From Brevibacterium sp. UMB1308A (GTDB lineage: Bacteria > Actinomycetota > Actinomycetes > Actinomycetales > Brevibacteriaceae): a stretch of 64,000 bases of DNA. Of the stretch, positions 52,810-61,232 are shown one piece after another. The notes below the pieces were generated by a model, which was given only the letters and a program-made list of their open reading frames with translations, did no database searches and was not told the DNA's origin. The DNA lies in the NCBI RefSeq assembly GCF_030230605.1, contig NZ_JASPDO010000003.1:1-64000 (forward strand). The letters run 5' to 3'. How positions within the stretch are numbered: position 1 is the first letter of the stretch; every line of letters starts with the position of its first letter. The position numbers were made by a program, and so were the translations under genes.

Positions 52810-54486
52810 TCACCCGGGGTAAGCGGGGTCCTTGATGTTGGAGTCGAGCAGGCGTTGCCACGAGCCTGATGTGTACGTGAAAAGTTCGCCGTTGCGCGTC
52901 CCCACGCGCACGGACGACGTGTCCGCGCCAGAAGTGATGGAAACACCTTCGGACACGGTTCCCAGCGCTTCAGAGTTTCCTCCAACTTTCTGAATGTACG
53001 GCTGGGCGGGCTCGTCTTTGGTGCGGGCCGCCAGCATCGCCAAGTCTTGGGAACCAGCCCACGAAACGTCCTCGATTTTCTTAAATCCGGTCGCTACCTT
53101 TAGCGTTCCGTTGCCGGTGAGTTTGGTGGGTTTGTTTTCGCTGTCGCGGGCAATTCCCACAATGTCGATGTGTGATTCGTCGTTACTGTGGGAAAGAACC
53201 ATGAGTCGTGTTCCGTCTGGGGAAACACGTATAGCTCGGATGTCTTTATTCTTGACGAACCCAATCTTGATGCGCGCTAGCTCACCTGAAGCGCGGACTG
53301 CCATCAGATCGTTTCCGTCACGTTCTGCCGTCCAGATCCACCCGAAGCGGTCAAAGCTGGGGGCAAGAAGGTCACGTCCTACAAGAATCTGAGTGGAGGA
53401 TCCTTGTGCGCGGTCAAAGTGATTGATTTCTTTGCCCGATTTGCTCAACCACGCAACCGCGTCTGCGTCCATGCTCAAAGCTGGCGCGCGTCCCCCGTCC
53501 ACGCGCGGTGATTTGTCGATGGTGTTTCGTTCGTTGCCATTGAGCAAAACCAGGGAGTCGTTCGATATGGCAACAGCAACCGGTTCGCTGGGAACTCGAG
53601 CGTTGACCGACACTCCGCCAGTGAGGGTCGCGTCGGGGGTTTGAAGTTGAAGCGAGGTCACGGATCCCAACGAGAGGAGCGTCGTTTCGAGTTGGGTGAA
53701 AATCCGTTCGCGCGTTTTGTTGTCTAAGCCAGTTGCACTGAGTCCCACCTCGGCCTGGCCATCGTGGATTGTGACTGACTGAGGTGTCAAGGAAGTGTTG
53801 TCGGGAATGGGAGAGACGACAGCGCCGGCCAGGTATTTGGCGGGGCCATCCAGGGTTGCGCGCACCATGTCCGTTGTGGTGGAGGAAGTGCGAAGGAACC
53901 ACCGTAGGTCTGGGACTAAGTAGTTGAAGTCGGGGGTGTAGAAGTGCAGAGGGATCGGGCGGAACATGTTGTCAAAGTTGGTGCGGGACACCAACAGCCC
54001 GTCAGGTGCTTCGGAGATACGCCATTCACCGTTGACTTGGCGTAGGTGGAATTCCATGGTGGCCGAGGTGTCCGCTTCGTTTTCGTGGAAGACTCCCCTT
54101 TCGTCGAGTCCGGCGCTCACAGGGATCTCGAATGACACTGTTTGTGAGTCGGTTGCGATGTTCGTGGTGACTGAGTCCAGGCTGACTTCGCGTTTGACGA
54201 TTTTGACGCTCGATGTGGGGTTCCATTCTGCGGCCAGTGAGTCGGTGAGGAAGGAACGTGCGACGCTGAAGTTGTTGTTAAAGCTGGCGCCTGCGGTGAT
54301 GAAGCCACGCACAATTGCATCCGGCCCGTCACCTGGTTTGGGTCCTTCGGCGTCTACTCGGGTTTGGGCTCCCGATTCGGGGTCGACAGTGATCGTTCCC
54401 ACTTGGCTGTCAGACGGAATTCGGGCACAAGCGCTGGCTCCTGCAAACAGGAAGATGCAGGCGAGCACTGCGAATAGTCGGCGCAT
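52810..54486 (-). CDS. lpqB: Lipoprotein LpqB, MtrAB accessory protein
   Basis: This is a 558-residue lipoprotein. The signal peptide (MRRLFAVLACIFLFAGASAC) ends in a lipobox-like ASAC. A GerMN-type domain follows (about residues 190-310, VSPIPDNTSLTPQSVTIHDG), then a C-terminal beta-propeller-like domain (WIWTAERDGNDLMAVRASG, VSPDGTRLMVLSHSNDESH). LpqB interacts with the sensor MtrB outside the membrane and modulates MtrA phosphorylation. ATG 54486 overlaps the mtrB stop (ATGA); a longer frame extends into mtrB and is not used. Together with mtrA and mtrB it forms the classical actinobacterial cell-division and envelope signalling operon. Confidence 0.93.
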   Translation of the reverse strand: MRRLFAVLACIFLFAGASACARIPSDSQVGTITVDPESGAQTRVDAEGPKPGDGPDAIVRGFITAGASFNNNFSVARSFLTDSLAAEWNPTSSVKIVKREVSLDSVTTNIATDSQTVSFEIPVSAGLDERGVFHENEADTSATMEFHLRQVNGEWRISEAPDGLLVSRTNFDNMFRPIPLHFYTPDFNYLVPDLRWFLRTSSTTTDMVRATLDGPAKYLAGAVVSPIPDNTSLTPQSVTIHDGQAEVGLSATGLDNKTRERIFTQLETTLLSLGSVTSLQLQTPDATLTGGVSVNARVPSEPVAVAISNDSLVLLNGNERNTIDKSPRVDGGRAPALSMDADAVAWLSKSGKEINHFDRAQGSSTQILVGRDLLAPSFDRFGWIWTAERDGNDLMAVRASGELARIKIGFVKNKDIRAIRVSPDGTRLMVLSHSNDESHIDIVGIARDSENKPTKLTGNGTLKVATGFKKIEDVSWAGSQDLAMLAARTKDEPAQPYIQKVGGNSEALGTVSEGVSITSGADTSSVRVGTRNGELFTYTSGSWQRLLDSNIKDPAYPG

Positions 54487-56162
54487 CAGCTGTCCTCCTC
54501 TTCCACCACAATAGGGATGCTTCCAGTGTGCACACGAACGGAGCCGTCCGAGGTGGATGGCCCGGCCACGATTGACGCACCTTGTACACGGGCGTCTGCA
54601 GGGGGTAGGGGTAGCGGTGAGCGCGTAATGGTGCTTCCTGCTCGTCGCGGAATGGTGAGCCGGAAGCACGTTCCGTTTCCTTTTTGGGACCACACTTGGA
54701 GCCATCCGTTGTGGAGGTGGGCATCTTCGAGTGAAATTGCAAGCCCGAGTCCAGATCCGCCGAGTGTTCGTTTGCGGGAGGGGTCGGCTCGCCAGAATCG
54801 GTCAAAAACGTTTTCTAGTTGGTCATCTGTCATGCCGATTCCGTGGTCGCGCACTGAAACGGCGACGGCTTGTGCGTTTGATCCCACGTACACGTCGATC
54901 CGTTTTTGGTCGCCGTGTTCTACCGCGTTGACTACTAAGTTGTTGACGATCCGGGTGATACGAATTCTGTCTGCTTCAGCCATAACGGGTGCCGATGGCG
55001 CGTGGATGAGGATTTCGGTGTTCGCCTGGTTGGCGACCATAGACACACTTTCAACGACCTCGGACACGATCTCAGTGATGTCCAAAGGCTTGGCGAGCAG
55101 ATTTGCCGCCCCAGCGTCATGGCGAGAGATCTCCAGAAGATCTTCGAGTAGAACTTCGAAACGTTCGACTTGCGAGTTAAGCAGTTCGGCTGATCTGCGG
55201 GTCGATTCGTCGAATTCGTCGCGTGATTCAAAGATCATGTCCGAGGCGATGTGGATGGTGGTCAGCGGCGTGCGAAGTTCGTGAGACACATCGGAGACGA
55301 ACTGGCGTTGCAAGACAGTGAGTCGCTCCATGCGTTCAATCTGGTCCTGCAGGTTGTCGGCCATGTCGTTAAATGACTGTGCCAGTGTTGCGATTTCATC
55401 ATGACCAGAGACAGGCATGCGCTGATTGAGGTCACCGTCAGCAATTTTGCGGGCAACTTCAGACCCAGCTTTGACAGGAACCACGACGAATCGGGTCACT
55501 AGCCATGCGACTCCACCGACCAGAATGCTGAGAACCACGCCGGAAACCCCTAGGGCACGTTGCACAAAGTCCAGGGTCCCTTGTTCCTCTGTCAGGTCTG
55601 CCACCGTGTACAGAATAAAGTCGCCTTGCCCGTTAACCGTCAGACGCTGCGCGACGATCAGCCCAGGGGCCTCTGTTCCGGCCAGTTCAACTGACTGAAA
55701 CTTTTGGTTGCCCGCGGGTGATTCACGGATCGATTCGCGTAGCTCAGGGCTGATGTCCGACATGGAAATCGGTTCATACCCAGTTGTGATGGCAACGAGG
55801 GGTGGCACTGTGGAATTGCTTGCTGGCTCAAGTGCGATGGCTTGTAGTTGCAAGGACGAGCGCGACAGCATGGAACGCAACTGTGCGTTCAGGGCGTCGG
55901 CGGCTTCTTGAGAATCCGACAAGCCTGACAGGGCTTCCAGTTCTGCCACATAGCCGTTTGTTGTGGCTGAGACATCGGACTGTTTGGACTCAAACAGTCC
56001 GCGCGCAATTTGTTGAGACAAGTACGCGCCCACTCCGTAAATTGCGACGATGGTGAACACCACGGTCACCGCAACGACGCGAACCTGGAGTGAGTGCGTA
56101 AAGGTCCGAACTACTCCTCGAAAGAGAATGCGGATCCACGCCTGAATCCGGCGCAGACTCAC
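54486..56162 (-). CDS. mtrB: Sensor histidine kinase MtrB
   Basis: This is a 558-residue membrane kinase. Two membrane helices (about residues 30-50 and 205-225) enclose an extracytoplasmic sensor domain. A HAMP domain follows (PVKAGSEVARKIADGDLNQR), then HisKA with the phospho-His in FVSDVSHELRTPLTTIHIAS and an HATPase domain (DHGIGMTDDQLENVFDRFWR, GGSGLGLAISLEDAHLHNG). It phosphorylates MtrA. The protein is shorter at the C-terminus than some but all boxes are present. GTG 56162 overlaps the mtrA stop (GTGA), and the stop overlaps lpqB. Confidence 0.95.
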   Translation of the reverse strand: MSLRRIQAWIRILFRGVVRTFTHSLQVRVVAVTVVFTIVAIYGVGAYLSQQIARGLFESKQSDVSATTNGYVAELEALSGLSDSQEAADALNAQLRSMLSRSSLQLQAIALEPASNSTVPPLVAITTGYEPISMSDISPELRESIRESPAGNQKFQSVELAGTEAPGLIVAQRLTVNGQGDFILYTVADLTEEQGTLDFVQRALGVSGVVLSILVGGVAWLVTRFVVVPVKAGSEVARKIADGDLNQRMPVSGHDEIATLAQSFNDMADNLQDQIERMERLTVLQRQFVSDVSHELRTPLTTIHIASDMIFESRDEFDESTRRSAELLNSQVERFEVLLEDLLEISRHDAGAANLLAKPLDITEIVSEVVESVSMVANQANTEILIHAPSAPVMAEADRIRITRIVNNLVVNAVEHGDQKRIDVYVGSNAQAVAVSVRDHGIGMTDDQLENVFDRFWRADPSRKRTLGGSGLGLAISLEDAHLHNGWLQVWSQKGNGTCFRLTIPRRAGSTITRSPLPLPPADARVQGASIVAGPSTSDGSVRVHTGSIPIVVEEEDS

Positions 56163-56839
56163 TGGCTGTGACCAGCCTTGTAACCCACACCTCGGACGGT
56201 AACAACGATGTCAGGCTTCTCTGGGTCTTTTTCAATTTTGGACCGCAGACGTTGCACGTGAACGTTGACCAGACGCGTGTCAGCTGCGTGACGGTAGCCC
56301 CACACTTCTTCAAGGAGGGTTTCCCGGGAGAACACTTGCCACGGTTTCCGTGCCAGGGCCACCAGAAGTTCGAACTCCAGTGGCGTGAGGCTCACGGGCT
56401 TGCCTGCTTTTTCTACCGTGTGACCGGCGACGTCGATCGACACGTCGCCTACCTTCAGAATTTCTGGAGCGGAGGGTTCACTCATGCGTAGGCGTGCGCG
56501 CACGCGAGCCACGAGCTCTTTGGGTTTAAACGGTTTGGGGACGTAGTCGTCGGCTCCGGACTCGAGGCCCTTCACAACGTCCATCGTGTCGGACTTCGCA
56601 GTGAGCATCACAATCGGCACACCGGATTCTTCTCGGATTTCACGGCACACTTCCAAGCCGTCTTTTCCTGGCAACATGAGGTCCAACAGGATGAGGTCGG
56701 GACGCACGGATCGGAATGCTTCTACGGCACCGTCACCTGTTGCACAAAAGTGGGGCTCAAACCCTTCACTTTTCAAAACGATACCGATCATTTCAGCAAG
56801 TGCGGTGTCGTCGTCTACGACCAAGATTCGTGCGTTCAT
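56159..56839 (-). CDS. mtrA: Response regulator MtrA
   Basis: This is a 226-residue OmpR-family regulator. The receiver domain begins MNARILVVDDDTALAEMIGI and contains the phospho-Asp in LILLDLMLPGKDGLEV (about residue 52) and the switch Lys in YVPKPFKPKELVAR. The winged helix-turn-helix spans about 130-220 (FSRETLLEEVWGYRHAADTR, VNVHVQRLRSKIEKDPE). MtrA is an essential or key regulator of division and replication genes in actinobacteria. ATG 56839 is used; the extra in-frame TTG at 56854 lacks a ribosome-binding site. Head of mtrA-mtrB-lpqB-comF, divergent from the membrane-protein operon to the right. Confidence 0.96.
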   Translation of the reverse strand: MNARILVVDDDTALAEMIGIVLKSEGFEPHFCATGDGAVEAFRSVRPDLILLDLMLPGKDGLEVCREIREESGVPIVMLTAKSDTMDVVKGLESGADDYVPKPFKPKELVARVRARLRMSEPSAPEILKVGDVSIDVAGHTVEKAGKPVSLTPLEFELLVALARKPWQVFSRETLLEEVWGYRHAADTRLVNVHVQRLRSKIEKDPEKPDIVVTVRGVGYKAGHSQ

Positions 56840-56941
56840 ACCCCTATTGTCCAATACTGTGTGCGCGTTCCCAATTGTTTAGATACTTTTCGCGTGTGTG
56901 GCAACATTTTGCGCCAACTTTTTACTGAGTCTCAAGTTGCA

Positions 56942-56970
56942 TTGACCTGAGTCGCTTTACGTGCATTTAT
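56942..56970 (+). promoter_or_regulatory. Possible promoter of the 57-62 kb operon
   Basis: TTGACC (56942-56947) is 17 bases from ATTTAT (56965-56970), about 70 bp before the first gene of the plus-strand operon. The -10 match is weak. Confidence 0.3.
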
Positions 56971-57041
56971 GCTGAACGCGTGCCCTGAATCTTTGTGTAC
57001 CCTTGAGGAAGATTTGTCAGTAGAACACCAGAGGAGGCGCC

Positions 57042-58175
57042 GTGTTTAGTCCCCAAAGCGCCTCATGGTCTGTGTCTACGGACTGGCGCACAGGTCGTCA
57101 TACCCATGAGATTGCCCAGCCCCTGTCTGATGCGTGGACTCCCCCTGTTGCGGCGGGGGTCATTCCCAAACGCCCCCTGACTGTGGGCGAAATTCTGGAC
57201 TGTAGTGTGCGTTTGATGCGCACGTCTCCGGCAGTGAACTTTGGGCTGCCCGTCATTGTGTCCACTTTGCTGGCGCTTTTAGCAGGAGCGATTGGGGCCG
57301 CGTTCTTGTGGCTCACGTTCGACTACCTCAACACACTTTCTGAAAATGACTATGCGACCAGCGGCGCGTTCGTCATCGTTCAGACCGTGGCGGCTATGGC
57401 CTCGTTCGTGTTCTTGACCATCATTCAGTTCTTCGCCGGAATCGCTGCCACGTCCGGCCGCGACGCTTTTGACGGCAAGAAAGTGCCACTGTCACTTGCC
57501 TGGAAACGCGCCCGAGGTCGTCGCTGGGCTCTCGCGGGATTTACCGTTGCGTTGTTGGGCGGGTTTATCGTTTCAGCCTGCGCTTTCTTTGCCCCGTCGA
57601 TTGTGCTTTCACTTATGGTGAACGAAATCGCTGGAGTCCTGGCGATCGTTGTAGGTGGTGCTCTTTGGGGTGTTTTGAGCGCGTTCTTCTTGGTCAAGTT
57701 CGCGTTTGTGGGCCCTCTCATCACATATGAGCGGCTTTCAGTCAAAGATGCTGTGAAGCGGTCATGGAAACTTACCAATCAAGGTTTCTGGCGGATTCTT
57801 GGCGAGTTAGCTTTAGGATATTTTCTGTCCAGCCAGGTGGTTCAGATCATCGTGACGCCGTTGGTCATCCTGGTCCCAATCATCATGGCCATTCTGACTA
57901 TTGCGACCGGGTTCGGGACAGCCGCTTTTGAATCGGTTGTCCTTGCCATGTTTAGCCTGTTCTTCATCGCGTTGAGCATTGCCGTAGCGGGGCTCATGTA
58001 CGGCTATTGGTCAGCGCTTGTAGTGGTCGTGTTCTTTGACCAAAAGATTCGCCTAGAAGGGTTCGATCTGGTGATGTTGCGCGAGGCAGAAGATGAGATT
58101 CGGGCGCGCACACGCAACGAGGGAGAATCGGTGACAAAAGATGAGTGGCTCACGATCCCGCAGGAGGCCACGTGA
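57042..58175 (+). CDS. Multi-pass membrane protein, GDPD membrane-domain-like
   Basis: This is a 377-residue protein with a 45-residue cytoplasmic N-terminus, then KRPLTVGEILDCSVRLMRTS and about six membrane helices arranged as two similar halves. KDAVKRSWKLTNQGFWRILG is the characteristic cytoplasmic loop of the glycerophosphoryl diester phosphodiesterase membrane-domain family. The catalytic phosphodiesterase part is absent, so this is a membrane domain only and no reaction can be assigned. GTG 57042 has AGGAGG upstream. It is the first of five overlapping genes (GTGA, ATGA, ATGA, TAATG junctions), the actinobacterial MoxR/DUF58 operon. Confidence 0.85.
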   Translation: MFSPQSASWSVSTDWRTGRHTHEIAQPLSDAWTPPVAAGVIPKRPLTVGEILDCSVRLMRTSPAVNFGLPVIVSTLLALLAGAIGAAFLWLTFDYLNTLSENDYATSGAFVIVQTVAAMASFVFLTIIQFFAGIAATSGRDAFDGKKVPLSLAWKRARGRRWALAGFTVALLGGFIVSACAFFAPSIVLSLMVNEIAGVLAIVVGGALWGVLSAFFLVKFAFVGPLITYERLSVKDAVKRSWKLTNQGFWRILGELALGYFLSSQVVQIIVTPLVILVPIIMAILTIATGFGTAAFESVVLAMFSLFFIALSIAVAGLMYGYWSALVVVVFFDQKIRLEGFDLVMLREAEDEIRARTRNEGESVTKDEWLTIPQEAT

Positions 58176-58816
58176 TTTGTTCCCCAATTCTAACTCTTAC
58201 CCCCGGGCGTGATGAGGCGCGCCGGTGGGCAGAAAAGGAACTGGCAAAACCGGAGTATCGCGACTCTGACATTTCGTTCTTTGAACGAATTGGTCGCGCT
58301 TTTCAGCGTCTAGTGAATGACGCCGTCGATAAGGCGCTCGATCTGAATAACCCGTGGCTCATCATTGTTTTCGCTCTGGTCATTGTGGGCATCATTGTGT
58401 TTTTTGTGTGGCGAGCGAATCGCGGTACGGGCGATGCTTTCTCACCGCAGCTGTTCGACAAAACTGACGTCGCTGGAGTTGAGAAACCCAGTGAGTATCG
58501 GAAACGGGCTGCTGATGCGGCGTCCAAGGGCGACTGGAATACCGCGGTTCAAGAAATGGTGCGTGCCAGTGTCGCCCATTTGGCTCGGGCTGGAGCCGTC
58601 GAGCTCAGAGCTTCGTCCACAGCACACGAACTCACGCAAAGCGCCGCCACAACCTATCCACACCTCGGGCAAGACCTCAGCGAAGCCTCCAACCTGTTTG
58701 ACGCGGTGAGTTTCAGCACATACCAGGCCACCCAGGAGGACTACGCTTTTACCCAGGCTGTTGACGCCAAGGTCACTCAAGTGACTAAAACGACGCCAGA
58801 AAAGGTTGACGCATGA
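58172..58816 (+). CDS. DUF4129 domain membrane protein
   Basis: This is a 214-residue protein with a helical N-terminal segment (DEARRWAEKELAKPEYRDSD), one membrane helix (WLIIVFALVIVGIIVFFVW, about residues 58-77) and a cytoplasmic DUF4129 domain (PSEYRKRAADAASKGDWNTA, STAHELTQSAATTYPHLG, LFDAVSFSTYQATQEDY). DUF4129 occurs at the C-terminus of transglutaminase-like proteins and as stand-alone partners of MoxR operons. GTG 58172 overlaps the previous stop; starting earlier would put it within the preceding gene. The function is unknown. Confidence 0.85.
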   Translation: MICSPILTLTPGRDEARRWAEKELAKPEYRDSDISFFERIGRAFQRLVNDAVDKALDLNNPWLIIVFALVIVGIIVFFVWRANRGTGDAFSPQLFDKTDVAGVEKPSEYRKRAADAASKGDWNTAVQEMVRASVAHLARAGAVELRASSTAHELTQSAATTYPHLGQDLSEASNLFDAVSFSTYQATQEDYAFTQAVDAKVTQVTKTTPEKVDA

Positions 58817-60015
58817 GCGCACATCTTGACGTTGCAGTGCGCGGAACCGTTGGCGACACCTCTGCGAGCGCAGGTCAAAAAATCGCTGCTTTCGGTAAAT
58901 CCGCTGTCGTGTGGATCGTGGTGGTTGCGCTCGTCCTCATTGCCGCGATCATTGGTTTTTTAAGCTCCACGGACGCTGGAGAGGAACGCTACCTGCACTA
59001 CGACAACACGGGCGAAGACGGTACGGCGGCACTTGCAGGTGTGCTCCGGTCTCACGGAGTGAAGGTCTCGACGACCGAAGACTATGAGAAAGCGCTCGCT
59101 GGCGCTAAAGACCCAGACACTACCGTATTGGTTTTCAACCCCGACACAGTTGAACAGGCCAAACGCAACAGAATTCGTGACGCAGTCAAGGAGCATGGTT
59201 CACATCTGGCGCTGGTCGACCCTGGTTTTGAAGTTGCCGGCTATTCCTCGCACGTGTTATTCGCGGGTGACTCGACCTATACAAACACCCACCCCGAACC
59301 GTCATGTGACTTTGGGCCTGCGTCTAGGGCGGGAAAAGTCGAACGTAATGGTGCTGGTTACCGAGTTCTTTCCGGGAATGGCTACGAAGGCTGCTACCCC
59401 ACGGACGGGGATGCCTATTCGCTCATTCATGCCCCAGAAGGCAAAGGGTCTGTCACGGTCTTGGGCGAAAGCACATGGTTCACAAACGCAAAACTTCGTG
59501 AAGACGGCAACGCTGCCCTGTCGGTTGGAACCGCGGGGCTTAAACCCAATGTGGTCATCTACTTTGCGATGTACGACTTTGACGAAGGCGCCGACCCGCT
59601 AAGCACTGTCCCTGGATGGTTCTTCATGACGCTTCTGTGGCTATTGCCAATTGGCCTCGTTGCAGTCATCTGGGCAGGGCGCCGGTTTGGCCCGCTTGCC
59701 GTTGAAACTCTTCCAGTGACAGTGCCACCCATCGAAACCGTCACCGGTTTGGCTGGACTCATGCACCGCACGGGTAATCGCAGTGAGGCTCTCAGGATTC
59801 TTCGCGCATCTGCACTCGTCAAGATGGGGCGAACCCTGGCAGTTCCGGCCAATGCGGAAAGTGCCGAGGTGTGCCAGGCTGTCGCTTCCCGCACCGGGTA
59901 CGATTACGCCGAACTTGAGTATCTTTTCATCACAGCTGTCCCCGAGAACGACGCACAGCTATCAGATCTTGCAACTCGAATCGCGAATATCGAAAGAGAG
60001 GTCCGCGCACTATGA
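58813..60015 (+). CDS. DUF4350 domain membrane protein
   Basis: This is a 400-residue protein with one N-terminal membrane helix (VVWIVVVALVLIAAIIGFLS) and an extracytoplasmic DUF4350 domain (YDNTGEDGTAALAGVLRSHG, TTVLVFNPDTVEQAKRNRIR, LALVDPGFEV, VTVLGESTWFTNAKL). A second helix (WFFMTLLWLLPIGLVAVIWA) is followed by a cytoplasmic helical region. The domain resembles the glutamine-amidotransferase-like fold found beside MoxR ATPases. Ligand and function are unknown. It is joined to its neighbours by ATGA overlaps on both sides. Confidence 0.87.
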   Translation: MSAHLDVAVRGTVGDTSASAGQKIAAFGKSAVVWIVVVALVLIAAIIGFLSSTDAGEERYLHYDNTGEDGTAALAGVLRSHGVKVSTTEDYEKALAGAKDPDTTVLVFNPDTVEQAKRNRIRDAVKEHGSHLALVDPGFEVAGYSSHVLFAGDSTYTNTHPEPSCDFGPASRAGKVERNGAGYRVLSGNGYEGCYPTDGDAYSLIHAPEGKGSVTVLGESTWFTNAKLREDGNAALSVGTAGLKPNVVIYFAMYDFDEGADPLSTVPGWFFMTLLWLLPIGLVAVIWAGRRFGPLAVETLPVTVPPIETVTGLAGLMHRTGNRSEALRILRASALVKMGRTLAVPANAESAEVCQAVASRTGYDYAELEYLFITAVPENDAQLSDLATRIANIEREVRAL

Positions 60016-61232
60016 CCACACCTGAAAAGCCACAGACCCCCCCAGGTCAGCCAGCTCAGGGCCAGCCATATCAGCAGCAGACGCCACAGCAAGAGCCGTT
60101 TAACCCAGAGCAGGCTCCATATCAGCAGTTCCAGCAGCCACAGCAGGGAACGGATTACCAGCAGTTCCAGCCCCAGGGGCAACAGTATGCTCAGCAACAG
60201 ATGCTTCCACAGGAGCAAGCACACCCGAACGCGCACTCAGAACAAGCTGACCAGCGCTGGGCCTCTGAGCATCAGCTCGACGAAACGGACCGTGAACTTC
60301 GTGAAAGCTTCGAAAAGGCGCGCGCAGAAGTAGGCAAGGCGGTTGTCGGGCAGACCGAGGCGGTTGAAGGGATTCTGGTTGCCCTCCTGTCCGGCGGGCA
60401 CGTGCTTCTCGAAGGTGTGCCAGGTGTTGCCAAGACCTTGTTGGTCCGGTCGATCGCCAGCGCTTTGGACCTTGAATCGACACGTATCCAGTTCACGCCA
60501 GACCTCATGCCTGGTGATGTGACGGGGTCCATGATTTACAACGCGCAGACGTCGAGCTTCGAATTCCGCGAAGGACCTGTCTTTACCAACATTCTCATCG
60601 CTGACGAAATCAACCGAACACCGCCCAAAACCCAGTCCGCTCTTCTCGAAGCCATGGAAGAACGCCAGGTTTCGGTTGACGGTCTCACCCGGAAGCTCGA
60701 CGAACCGTTTTTGGTAGCAGCTACCCAGAACCCGGTCGAATACGACGGAACCTATCCGTTGCCTGAAGCGCAACTGGACCGTTTCCTTTTCAAGCTCATT
60801 TTGGACTTGCCTCCACGGAACACCGAAGTCGAAATCCTCACCCGCCACGCAGCCGGTTTCAACGCCCACGACCTCTCCCGCATCGAACCTTCGCTGAGCC
60901 GTGACGCTATTTTGGAGGCCAGCCAGCGTGCTCAAAACGTGTACTGCGCACCAGAAGTGCTCGAATACATTGTGGATTTAGTGCAGGCTACCCGCCGCGC
61001 ACCGTCTTTCGCTTTGGGAGTTTCTCCCCGAGGTGCCACCCGCCTTCTCGCTGCCACCCGTTCACGTGCGTGGTTGCACGGTCGCGCGTTCATCACACCC
61101 GACGACGTCAAAGCGCTCATGGGCATCACGTTCCGTCACCGTGTCCAGTTGCGCCCCGAAGCTCAAATGGACGGCATTGGAATTGACCAGGTGCTCGACT
61201 CGATTGTGTCAACCGTGGCGGTCCCCCGCTAA
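60012..61232 (+). CDS. MoxR-family AAA+ ATPase with Gln/Pro-rich N-terminus
   Basis: This 406-residue protein begins with an 85-residue low-complexity region rich in Gln and Pro. A MoxR AAA+ domain follows: Walker A LLEGVPGVAKTLL (about 136), Walker B ILIADEINRTPPKTQSALLE, sensor 1 FLVAATQNPVEYDGTYPLPE and the Arg-finger region EAQLDRFLFKL. MoxR ATPases act as chaperones that mature partner complexes, here most likely the DUF58 protein that follows. The Gln/Pro tail is unlike the core of the family and is probably disordered. It overlaps its neighbours as ATGA and TAATG. Confidence 0.93.
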   Translation: MTTPEKPQTPPGQPAQGQPYQQQTPQQEPFNPEQAPYQQFQQPQQGTDYQQFQPQGQQYAQQQMLPQEQAHPNAHSEQADQRWASEHQLDETDRELRESFEKARAEVGKAVVGQTEAVEGILVALLSGGHVLLEGVPGVAKTLLVRSIASALDLESTRIQFTPDLMPGDVTGSMIYNAQTSSFEFREGPVFTNILIADEINRTPPKTQSALLEAMEERQVSVDGLTRKLDEPFLVAATQNPVEYDGTYPLPEAQLDRFLFKLILDLPPRNTEVEILTRHAAGFNAHDLSRIEPSLSRDAILEASQRAQNVYCAPEVLEYIVDLVQATRRAPSFALGVSPRGATRLLAATRSRAWLHGRAFITPDDVKALMGITFRHRVQLRPEAQMDGIGIDQVLDSIVSTVAVPR

